Made by a program: the position numbers and the translations under genes. From NCBI GenBank assembly GCA_964477345.1, contig CAYZDL010000017.1, forward strand, positions 1 through 37,701: a DNA stretch of 37,701 nucleotides. Direction: 5' to 3'. Below are positions 32,036 through 37,701 of this stretch, piece after piece. This DNA comes from JAJZEO01 sp964477345 (lineage in GTDB: Bacteria > Chlamydiota > Chlamydiia > Chlamydiales > 2-12-FULL-49-11). The notes under the pieces were generated by a model that saw only the letters and a program-made list of their open reading frames with translations, made no database searches and was not told where the DNA came from. Numbering within the stretch: position 1 is the stretch's first letter; every line of letters begins with the position of its first letter.

Positions 32036-33407
32036 AGTAAACAAATTCCCCATTATGACTTAATTGGAACAGAGGAATGTTTTTTTCCAGATAACAGCGC
32101 ATTAAATTTCCCCCAAGAGTTGTTGGGGGAGTAAACTCATACCCTAATCGAGGTAACATATCTTTAAGCTCTTCGCAAAGCATTGAAGCAAACTCTTCCT
32201 CATTATCTGCAATATTTAGATACATGCCGAGTAGAGACGTGCTGAGGGGAACACAACGAATATAGGGATTTCTGGAATCTTGAATAGCAGTTCTAAAATT
32301 GTCAACAGCTTGCCTCCCATCTGTGGCTAAAAATCTCCGATAGGTAGTTCTTGCTTGATCAATAAGATGTTCTACTTTTGGGGATAGAACACCTCTAAAA
32401 TGAGTTTTAACGATGTGATTCATTTCTGTCATGATAGAGTGCTCCGATTCATGGGGGTTGTAGACTTCAAGATCGATCGGTTCTGCATAAAGCTCATCTG
32501 CATTGAAGATAAAATTGCCTATATGCGCATCTGGGCCGAGACCGCAATGTCTTATGACTTCTTCCAAGAAGATGTAACGATAAAAGGGGCTCTCTTTATC
32601 AAATCCCTTGGCAAGAAGCTTTTTTCCAAACACTGAAACAGTGTAGCCTATACCGTGTATCTTGGGATCTCGATACTCGCCAGGTACGAATTCGTGCAAC
32701 CCCCAATTTTCTCCACAGATAATAGTACGCGTTCTAAGGGGTGGCTCTTCGAAAAGTCCAGTCTCCAAACAAAGGGCATTTAGGCTCTGAAAAAGGCTCC
32801 TTTCGGGGGATAGAGTTGCCTGTTCGATTGCCATATTTCTTGGTTTATAAACAAAACGGCTCTCTGTGGGTGAGGTGAGGAATGATGGAAGCCAAGATGT
32901 TGAGGCTTTCGTGAAGGTAAGAAAACAGGGTCTTTTTCCATTGTGTGGATCCCCATCAGTACATTTAATCTCACTTAATGGGCCATATCTTGGTTCAAGA
33001 GTTTGACAATTATGGTAAATTTCGATCAGGAGAGTTGTGGTAGATTCGATAAGGTATTCTACCCTTTGTTGAGATAAGGGAGAAGGGGCAAGGCTTGGAT
33101 CAGCTTCTAGCTGAGAATAAATAGCCGAAAGGTCGACCTTCACAGAGCTTGGTAATCCCTGAGATCTTGCCCTATGGATAATCTCTTCGTTAAGGATTCC
33201 ACAGGCCCCTTTAAATTGGCTAGAATTAGTATATCCTCCTTCATCATTTCTTCGAGGAATTGCTTGGAAAAATTGCTCGGTTGCCCTACTCGGAGCAATT
33301 CTATCGATAAGATGGTGACTGCTAGCATGTGCGGCTGCAGCGCTTTGAGAGTGAGACGCTTCTGAATGCCTTGGAGGTAATGGGCCTCCACCTTTAACTT
33401 CGTCCAT
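31992..33407 (-). CDS. stand-alone LanM-type dehydratase domain protein, copy 2
   Basis: This is the paralogue of copy 1; the MDEV start at 33405-33407 gives 471 residues, and an ATG three codons upstream (33416) is possible. The active-site motifs are all kept: DGDPHNGKRPCF (Asp153, His155), FVYKPRNM (Lys188), NWGLHEFVPGEY, GPDAHIGNFIFN (Asp293, His295, Asn298), AEPIDLEVYNPH (Asp312), and YIRCVPLSTSLL (Arg384, Thr390). The core is close to copy 1, while residues about 14-45 are unrelated in detail (Ala/His/Ser-rich here). The stop used by copy 1 is changed to CAG, so the frame runs two codons further. No cyclase domain follows. Intact catalytic residues in both copies argue for function. Confidence 0.83.
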   Translation of the reverse strand: MDEVKGGGPLPPRHSEASHSQSAAAAHASSHHLIDRIAPSRATEQFFQAIPRRNDEGGYTNSSQFKGACGILNEEIIHRARSQGLPSSVKVDLSAIYSQLEADPSLAPSPLSQQRVEYLIESTTTLLIEIYHNCQTLEPRYGPLSEIKCTDGDPHNGKRPCFLTFTKASTSWLPSFLTSPTESRFVYKPRNMAIEQATLSPERSLFQSLNALCLETGLFEEPPLRTRTIICGENWGLHEFVPGEYRDPKIHGIGYTVSVFGKKLLAKGFDKESPFYRYIFLEEVIRHCGLGPDAHIGNFIFNADELYAEPIDLEVYNPHESEHSIMTEMNHIVKTHFRGVLSPKVEHLIDQARTTYRRFLATDGRQAVDNFRTAIQDSRNPYIRCVPLSTSLLGMYLNIADNEEEFASMLCEELKDMLPRLGYEFTPPTTLGGNLMRCYLEKNIPLFQLSHNGEFVYYEEESIARKLHRQS

Positions 33408-33437
33408 GATGATCACTTCGTTGTTTCTTAGTGTCCA

Positions 33438-33465
33438 TCCCTAAGGATTCAGAGGCGAAAGTCAA
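33438..33465 (-). promoter_or_regulatory. candidate promoter of dehydratase cassette 2
   Basis: TTGACT (33465-33460, minus strand) lies 16 bp from TAGGGA(T). The arrangement matches the region upstream of cassette 1, which is the main support; the -10 is weak. Confidence 0.3.
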
Positions 33466-33515
33466 TTGTTTTTTTAGACAACTCTATGTAAGTGACATCG
33501 ATCTTGTGGCGTAAG

Positions 33516-33549
33516 AAAAAAAACTCCCGGCACTTTAGAGGTCAGGAGC
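33516..33549 (-). terminator. terminator of the 54-residue gene
   Basis: On the minus strand CTCCTG pairs with CGGGAG (one wobble, 13-base loop), followed by eight T. It starts 32 bp after the small gene's stop and insulates it from the dehydratase cassette. Confidence 0.6.
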
Positions 33550-33580
33550 AATCAAAAATCAAAGAAAAGAGCTTCTCTTT

Positions 33581-33745
33581 TTAGAAGTCGAACCTTGCGT
33601 AGAAAGTTAACCCATTTATATAAAGGTTACCGTGGGGTGTAGTATTCAAAGCAGGTAAAAGGCCATCCCAGTGACGGAACATATTTTGATCAAAAAATAC
33701 TTGGAACCCCAGCAATGAGTGGAAGTAAAAAAATATGCTTCGCAT
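33581..33745 (-). CDS. 54-residue protein with outer-membrane-like C-terminus
   Basis: This frame begins at ATG 33743-33745 with a clear AGGAG ribosome binding site eight bases upstream. It encodes 54 residues starting MRSIFFYFHSLLGFQVFF and ending INGLTFYARFDF. The end has alternating hydrophobic residues and a terminal Phe, the C-terminal beta-strand signature of outer-membrane barrels. The start looks hydrophobic, but I would not call it a signal peptide. It may be the tail of a lost MOMP-like porin that picked up a start, or a genuine small gene. Having its own ribosome binding site and terminator favours expression. A stop lies seven codons before the ATG. Confidence 0.55.
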   Translation of the reverse strand: MRSIFFYFHSLLGFQVFFDQNMFRHWDGLLPALNTTPHGNLYINGLTFYARFDF

Positions 33746-33848
33746 AGATGTTACTCCTATATTTTAACAATACGCCACCCAACATTCTAAAATTTTGCAA
33801 CTAATTCTTTGAAAAGGCGGTTTTGTGAAGGTGTACTCGACTTTTTTC

Positions 33849-33877
33849 TTGTCGATAATGCCTATATTCAATAGAAT
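33849..33877 (+). promoter_or_regulatory. promoter of tRNA-Asn
   Basis: TTGTCG (33849-33854) and TAGAAT (33872-33877) are 17 bp apart, and the tRNA begins 12 bases after the -10. Confidence 0.5.
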
Positions 33878-33888
33878 GCTCCCCATAT

Positions 33889-33960
33889 TCCGGCTTAGCT
33901 CAGTGGTAGAGCAGTAGACTGTTAATCTATTGGTCGTAGGTTCGAATCCTTCAGCCGGAG
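33889..33960 (+). tRNA. tRNA-Asn (GTT)
   Basis: The 72-base gene has a 7-bp acceptor stem (TCCGGCT at 33889-33895 with AGCCGGA at 33953-33959) and discriminator G. The D arm is TAGCTCAGTGGTAGAGCA, and the anticodon loop CTGTTAA has GTT at 33921-33923. The T arm contains GGTTCGAATCC. CCA is not encoded. Its 3' 43 bases recur at 36204-36246, marking an integration event. Confidence 0.96.
33918..33960 (+). repeat. attachment-site repeat, left copy (inside tRNA-Asn)
   Basis: These 43 bases, from the anticodon stem to the last base of the tRNA, are identical to 36204-36246. A 3'-tRNA direct repeat flanking an integrase remnant is the classic sign of tyrosine-recombinase integration. Confidence 0.88.
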
Positions 33961-33973
33961 ATCAATCCAATTG

Positions 33974-34006
33974 GGCATCTCGACAAACACGCGAGATGCC
34001 TTTTTT
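33974..34006 (+). terminator. terminator after tRNA-Asn
   Basis: A perfect 9-bp stem (GGCATCTCG at 33974-33982 with CGAGATGCC at 33992-34000, 9-base loop) is followed by six T. Confidence 0.85.
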
Positions 34007-34040
34007 GTTTCTGGTCCCAATCCTGTCCCACTACACCACA

Positions 34041-34342
34041 ACAACTAAGGCAAAGCGGTGGGCGGAAGAAACTGAAGCTGCAATTCGTGATGGAAGGTAT
34101 TTTAAAACCACCGAAGCGAGAAAGCATACTTTAGGCGATCTAATCGATAGATATATCAGGGATGTGCTTCCATCTAAGAGCAAGGTCGAAGAGCATCAAA
34201 AAGCGCAACTTCTCTGGTGGAAGAGCCAAATCGGGCACCATCTCTTATCAGATATTACATCTGCACTCATCGCCGAGCAAAGAGACAAGCTTGCTCGTGA
34301 AGATACAAAGAGGGGGACTCGGCGTGCTCCAGCAACCGTAAT
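34041..34342 (+). pseudogene. tyrosine recombinase (integrase) fragment
   Basis: The frame reads TTKAKRWAEETEAAIRDGRY, then HTLGDLIDRYIRDVLPSKSK, WWKSQIGHHLLSDIT and LIAEQRDKLARE. This is the end of the arm-binding domain and the SAM-like core-binding domain of phage integrases. The beginning is missing and the frame leaves the family pattern after RRAPATV, so the catalytic domain (R...H-x-x-R...Y) is absent. The position beside tRNA-Asn fits an integrase of the element. The longer open frame starts inside the tRNA and is not meaningful there. Confidence 0.8.
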
Positions 34343-34504
34343 TGGAATATGCGAGTTTTGATAATTACGTTGAGCGATTCATCTTGCCAAAGGATGCAGG
34401 GTGTTCTAACTTGAAATGTTTTCGATCCATTTTCCTTCATTTGAGTAGATGTCATGAATGGAATAATGGTGAAGTTTGTTCCTTTCCATCAAGACTAATT
34501 CCAG

Positions 34505-34666
34505 TTATTGGAAATTAAGCGAAGTAAGCTCAGATAGGTGCTTTTCGATGAAGGTCAAGCAAGGGATCATTTTGTTTTTTAGAATGTCAAGGCCACGTGT
34601 TTGTTCGGTTAATGGGAAGTCTTTATCAAAAGCTCGTCTAATATTGAGGCTAATCGATATTTCGAG
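34505..34666 (-). pseudogene. minus-strand coding relic of unknown origin
   Basis: Between the integrase fragment and the Rhs gene (34343-34679, otherwise without a gene), the minus strand holds an open stretch. It reads RRAFDKDFPLTEQTRGLDIL, then KNKMIPCLTFIEKHLSEL, and a stop at 34505. Its composition is protein-like, but it lacks an ATG near its start and breaks at a TGA at 34667. I do not recognise it. It may be the C-terminal piece of a gene cut by deletion. Confidence 0.3.
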
Positions 34667-34679
34667 TCAGGAGATTATC

Positions 34680-35303
34680 ATGATTGATGCAGTTGATCCA
34701 TTTGGTGGGGGGCTTCCACATGATGCACCTACGTCATGGATTTTTTGTGGGCATCATTACGATAAAGAGGTTGGGCTTGTCTATTTTGGGCGGCGTTATT
34801 ATTCGCCTAAACTAAAGCAATGGCTTACACCCGATCCCCAAAAACAAAGCGAAGACCCTTATGAATTTTGTTTGGGTAATCCTCTTTCATATGTTGACCC
34901 AGATGGAGAATGGGCGATATCTTTAATTAGTATTGCTTGGGGAGCTGGAGCTACTATTACTGCACCAGTTTGGGCCCCTTATGCATTAGCGGTAGGTGCT
35001 GGCGCCACTGTTGGATATTGGAGTTATAAAGCATATGAATATTGGCAGGAGAAAAAAGGTGAGCCTCCGTATAATGGAAAAGAATTAGGAGAAGATGCCT
35101 CCAAACGGCCAGATAAGGGATTTGAATGGAGGGGGAATAATAATCCTAAAAGTGGTAAAGGAAGTTGGTACAATCCTAAGAAAAAGGAAAGTTTACATCC
35201 CGATTTTAATCACGCAGGCGATGTAAAACCACATTGGGACTATAAGGGACCTGGTGGAGAAGAGGCTAGGATATATACAGATGGGACGTGGGAATGGAAG
35301 TAG
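34680..35303 (+). CDS. Rhs-core C-terminal tip with polymorphic toxin domain
   Basis: The start chosen is the ATG at 34680 with an AGGAG ribosome binding site six bases upstream, giving 207 residues. Residues about 1-80 are the Rhs-repeat core end: DPFGGGLPHDAPTSW, HYDKEVGLVYFGRRYYSPKL, WLTPDP, and NPLSYVDPDGEW, the conserved point after which Rhs tips vary. A hydrophobic stretch follows, then the tip SGKGSWYNPKKKESLHPDFN and VKPHWDYKGPGGEE. The PHWDY form resembles the toxin-37 class of polymorphic toxins (from memory, not checked). The large Rhs shell and export N-terminus are missing, so this is an orphan tip. The frame is open further upstream (to 34476) but without Rhs character. It overlaps the next gene by 10 bp. 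Confidence 0.8.
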   Translation: MIDAVDPFGGGLPHDAPTSWIFCGHHYDKEVGLVYFGRRYYSPKLKQWLTPDPQKQSEDPYEFCLGNPLSYVDPDGEWAISLISIAWGAGATITAPVWAPYALAVGAGATVGYWSYKAYEYWQEKKGEPPYNGKELGEDASKRPDKGFEWRGNNNPKSGKGSWYNPKKKESLHPDFNHAGDVKPHWDYKGPGGEEARIYTDGTWEWK

Positions 35304-35947
35304 AAAAAAAGGTTATTAAAAAAGCTTTGGACGCTTCAAAAACTAGGGAGTACTTTCTCGATCACATTAATGGAGGCGGTGTTTTAGGAAAGGCATTATC
35401 AGAAAATATTGACCTTCAAAAAGGAAGTTTCTTTGCATTGCTATTGGAAAATTCGCATCTAGATCGGATGTATGATTTTTCTGTAGGAGGTATAAATCTG
35501 ACTGTATCGACGAATGAGGTTCATTACATTGAAGGGAAAGGAGAGTTTGTGCCCCAGAAGTGTATTACTACTTTTTGGGAAGTAAGTCAGTGTATTAAGC
35601 GGTTTTTAGAGGAAAGTGATGATCACATTGCAATTTGTGAGGATGTGATCCAATCTCGAGAGGACCCGCCTGTTGATATAGTGAATGTGAAATTGTATTT
35701 TTACGGGAATCAAGTCTATTACTCTCTTACTAACAAGAATACAGTAGAAGAGATTCATCAAGCAGTGCGTCGTACTGATCAGATATGGCATTCGCTTATT
35801 GTTTTAGCTAAAGGCGTTAAGTTGACATCAGATTTGGAGATGAAGGACATTTCTGCTATAGTTGATCGTGCTCAATATGTTCTTACAAGCGTTCATGACA
35901 GCGAGAACTGCATTTTTTGGGGTAAGAACTTAAAGACTACTATGTAA
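35294..35947 (+). CDS. candidate immunity protein for the Rhs toxin tip
   Basis: The ATG at 35294 lies inside the toxin stop region (10-bp overlap) and gives 217 residues; GTG at 35288 is a slightly earlier option. The protein is acidic, soluble, without signal or transmembrane segment, and contains blocks such as YDFSVGGINLTVST and TFWEVSQCIKRFLEESDDH. I recognise no family. Overlap with and position after an Rhs tip is the normal place of the cognate immunity gene, so the role is inferred from context alone. Confidence 0.6.
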   Translation: MEVEKKVIKKALDASKTREYFLDHINGGGVLGKALSENIDLQKGSFFALLLENSHLDRMYDFSVGGINLTVSTNEVHYIEGKGEFVPQKCITTFWEVSQCIKRFLEESDDHIAICEDVIQSREDPPVDIVNVKLYFYGNQVYYSLTNKNTVEEIHQAVRRTDQIWHSLIVLAKGVKLTSDLEMKDISAIVDRAQYVLTSVHDSENCIFWGKNLKTTM

Positions 35948-36203
35948 TTTCTGGGTTAGATAAGGAGGCTCATTATGAAATGCCGAGTTCAAGAACCAAA
36001 ATAAAGAACACATATACTAGGTTCATAAAAAAATGGATGTCCAAGGACAACAAATAGCTTTGGTTTCTGTCCCAATTCTGTCCCACTTGGGCACAAAAAC
36101 TCACCAAAGACTACCACAGACCACTAAAATCAAAATCTTGTAGAGCCTTATCCATATTGCTGCTATGCTCATTGGTGTGTTGTGATTAGTGGTAACTGGG
36201 GTT

Positions 36204-36246
36204 ACTGTTAATCTATTGGTCGTAGGTTCGAATCCTTCAGCCGGAG
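36204..36246 (+). repeat. attachment-site repeat, right copy (tRNA-Asn 3' half)
   Basis: The 43 bases are identical to the 3' part of tRNA-Asn (33918-33960). The 5' half, with the D arm and promoter, is absent, so it is not a functional tRNA. It marks the far end of the integrated element. Confidence 0.88.
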
Positions 36247-36315
36247 TTCTTTTACAATCTCCACCAGATCCAATCCCAGAGACTCTTGTAAGTAATTTCA
36301 ACTACAGGAGACATC

Positions 36316-36525
36316 ATGTCAAATTTTACGCAAAGTGCTGTTTTTACGCACTTTTTACGCAAATCATCAGAATCAATCAGAACACTATTTTCATCAAACT
36401 TTTTCTCTAATGCGGAAAAATTGCGGAAAATAGATGAAATTGTCATTAGTAGTCACCGATTTCTTGAGAGAAAAGAGAAATTAGAGCAAGAGATTACATA
36501 TCTTATTTCTATTTATTCCAAATAA
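36316..36525 (+). CDS. small hypothetical protein
   Basis: The 69-residue frame begins with an ATG four bases after an AGGAGA ribosome binding site. The first half has MSNFTQSAVFTHFLRKSSES; the second half is a charged, probably coiled helix (LERKEKLEQEITYLISIYSK). I recognise no family. It lies 70 bp outside the integrated element and directly before the helicase relic. Confidence 0.45.
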   Translation: MSNFTQSAVFTHFLRKSSESIRTLFSSNFFSNAEKLRKIDEIVISSHRFLERKEKLEQEITYLISIYSK

Positions 36526-36541
36526 TTTATACTATTTCCAT

Positions 36542-37701
36542 ACTTTAAAAAGTGCATCGAACAGTGTTCAAAACCTGTCTCGATCGATCGCTAATGCAAA
36601 AGTGGATTTGAATCCTCATCAGGTCAGAGCTGCTTTATTTGCATTACAATCTCCTTTATCAAAGGGGGTAATTTTTGCAGATGAAGTGGGTTTAGGTAAG
36701 ACAATTGAGGCCGGTCTTGTAATTGCTCAAAAGTGGGCAGAACGAAAAAGAAAAATTTTATTGATAACTCCAGCGTTTTTAAGAAAGCAGTGGGAGGGAG
36801 AATTAAAAGAAAAATTTTGCCTTCCTTGTCGTATTATTGATTCAAAGAACTGGAATGGTGGGGTATTTGGATCTGAAGAGATATTGATATGTTCTTATCC
36901 TTTTGCCGCCTCAAAGGCGGATCAGCTTAAAAGAGATTGGGATCTTGTTGTTATAGACAAAGCTCATAGGATGAGAAATGTTTATAAGACTTCAAATAAA
37001 CATTCTAGAGTTATAGCAGAGGTGTTTAAAGAACATTATAAACTCCTTCTGACTGCAACCCCTCTTCAGAATAATCTTATGGAGCTTTTTGGCCTTATAA
37101 GTGTAATTGATCCTTATGTTTTTGGAGATGAAGTAACGTTTCGAGATCAATTCGCAAGAGATACTGAAGAGAGAAATGAGTCTCTTAGAAAAAGAACTGA
37201 GCCTTTAGTTATAAGAACTCTTCGGAAACATGTTCAGGAATACATAGCATTTACTAATCGAGTAGCAATTACTCAGAATTTTATTCCAAATGATGATGAA
37301 CAAGTGCTCTATGAATCCGTATCTGCCTATCTTCAACGAAAAGATTTATCCGCTCTTCCAAATGGACAGCGACAATTGATCACATTAGTCCTACGAAGAA
37401 TTTTAGCATCCTCTTCATTTGCTATTACACAAATTAACGTTATGGGGTCGGTAGATGATCTTTGGATCAATAAAGATGGAGAGATCATTGTAGTTGATTA
37501 CAAGGCCACCAGCAAAAAAGATGAGGTAACTATTGATGCTGATTGGCAGGGGAGTTATAAGAGACAAATGGAAATTTACCAGTGGCTCTTAAGGCGAAAT
37601 GGCTTTAAGGTTTCCGATACTGGCTATTTTGTCTATTGCAATGGGAAAAAAAATGTTGAGGGCTTTAACGGTCGCTTAGAGTTTGATATCTCAGTGATTC
37701 C
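36542..37701 (+). pseudogene. SNF2-type helicase relic fused to a PD-(D/E)XK nuclease-like segment; runs off the window
   Basis: One open frame holds the first part of a SNF2/DEAH helicase: AKVDLNPHQVRAALFALQSP, Walker A FADEVGLGKTIEAGLVIAQ, ILLITPAFLRKQW (Ia), LVVIDKAHRM (motif II), and LLLTATPLQNNLMELFGLIS (III). The usual DEAH reads DKAH, so the catalytic Glu is replaced by Lys. After LVLRRILASSSFAIT (about 37425) the text changes without a stop to MGSVDDLWINKDGEIIVVDY with KATSKKDE and YKRQMEIYQWLLRRNGFKVS. That second part resembles a RecB/Cas4-like PD-(D/E)XK nuclease (VDYK is the D-x-K motif). No ATG, GTG or TTG precedes the conserved start; the first is GTG at 36602. Helicase domain 2 is missing, so the helicase part is surely dead. 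Confidence 0.75.

Larger units (their letters stand above)
28803..33475 (-). repeat. tandem segmental duplication (recD2 5' end plus A-B-dehydratase cassette)
   Basis: About 28803-31217 and 31277-33475 are homologous over their whole length in the same orientation. Each runs, from low to high coordinates, recD2 5' end, gene A, gene B, LanM-like gene, and about 70 bp of its upstream region. Similarity is visible in DNA and protein throughout. It stops just beyond the shared T/A-rich stretch before each LanM-like gene. The left unit contains the intact recD2 join, so it is presumably the original and the right unit the copy. Confidence 0.85.
33918..36246. mobile_element. decayed integrative element in tRNA-Asn carrying an Rhs toxin tip
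   Basis: The 2.3-kb segment is bounded by 43-bp direct repeats of the tRNA 3' half. It contains a truncated integrase next to the tRNA, an Rhs-core/C-terminal toxin gene and a candidate immunity gene. A second imperfect pair (GTCCCAATCCTGTCCCACTA near 34014 and GTCCCAATTCTGTCCCACTT near 36069) lies just inside both ends. No other mobility genes remain, so it is probably a deletion remnant that can no longer excise on its own. Confidence 0.8.

Noticed and set aside
33930..34040. 5' part of an open frame leading into the integrase fragment
   Set aside because: It starts inside the tRNA and runs through its terminator. Family similarity begins only at about 34041.
34267..34455. 62-codon minus-strand frame opposite the integrase fragment
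   Set aside because: It overlaps recognisable integrase coding on the plus strand for part of its length and shows no family pattern.
34476..34679. 68-codon extension of the Rhs frame
   Set aside because: It has no Rhs character and lies over a protein-like minus-strand relic. A strong ribosome binding site marks the ATG at 34680.
36101..36301. Minus-strand frame of 66 codons containing AEGFEPTTNRL
   Set aside because: It is the antisense of the tRNA-Asn 3' repeat. This peptide string is a well-known false gene created by tRNA sequence.
1..37701. CRISPR array or rRNA genes
   Set aside because: No regularly spaced repeats and no rRNA-like stretches were seen. The only repeats are the 43-bp att pair, the 25-bp clpB repeat and the cassette duplication.

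Overview
The window looks like a chromosome segment of an environmental (non-Chlamydiaceae) member of the Chlamydiae. The gene order rpmE-prfA-prmC-ffh-rpsP-trmD-rplS-rnhB-(yicC)-gmk-(omega-like)-metG-...-recD2, and tilS-ftsH-pnp-rpsO-tadA, matches blocks of the Chlamydia genome. The type B L31 and the very long FtsH also fit. Genus cannot be fixed from the sequence alone. A run of ten Ns at 14401-14410 shows that this is a draft assembly.

Region 1-26840 is core housekeeping. It holds a partial miaB, the ribosomal pair rplM-rpsI, an envelope operon on the minus strand (two LptF/LptG-type permeases, a PAP2 phosphatase and an M32 carboxypeptidase, all overlapping), tilS, ftsH, a GNAT acetyltransferase, pnp, rpsO and tadA. 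A small conserved gene and a rhomboid-like membrane protein interrupted by the assembly gap follow. A long plus-strand translation/RNA cluster (rpmE to metG) ends with clpB. The clpB frame is broken by an apparent 2-bp loss, and a 25-bp tandem duplication has rewritten its last codons where it overlaps convergent recD2.

Region 26824-33475 is recD2 followed by the most unusual part of the window: a three-gene cassette present twice in tandem. Each copy encodes a stand-alone protein with all the signature residues of the LanM-type lanthipeptide dehydratase (DUF4135, kinase-like fold) but no LanC cyclase domain. Each is followed by two small mutually related proteins of about 100 residues (called B and A here). 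The duplication also copied the 5' end of recD2, which survives as a degenerate fragment between the copies. The second B gene has lost its start codon and an internal segment. This could be a reduced RiPP-like system, or host-directed effectors with dehydratase/kinase chemistry.

Region 33516-36246 starts with a tiny gene whose product ends like an outer-membrane beta-barrel. It continues with tRNA-Asn and a decayed 2.3-kb element integrated into that tRNA, bounded by 43-bp direct repeats. The element carries a truncated integrase, an Rhs-core/C-terminal toxin tip with its own ribosome binding site, and an overlapping candidate immunity gene.

Region 36247-37701 holds a small hypothetical gene and a degenerate SNF2-type helicase. 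The helicase has no proper start, reads DKAH in place of DEAH, and is fused in frame to a PD-(D/E)XK nuclease-like sequence that runs off the end. The right-hand 8 kb is therefore an accessory, decaying, horizontally influenced zone next to a well-kept core.
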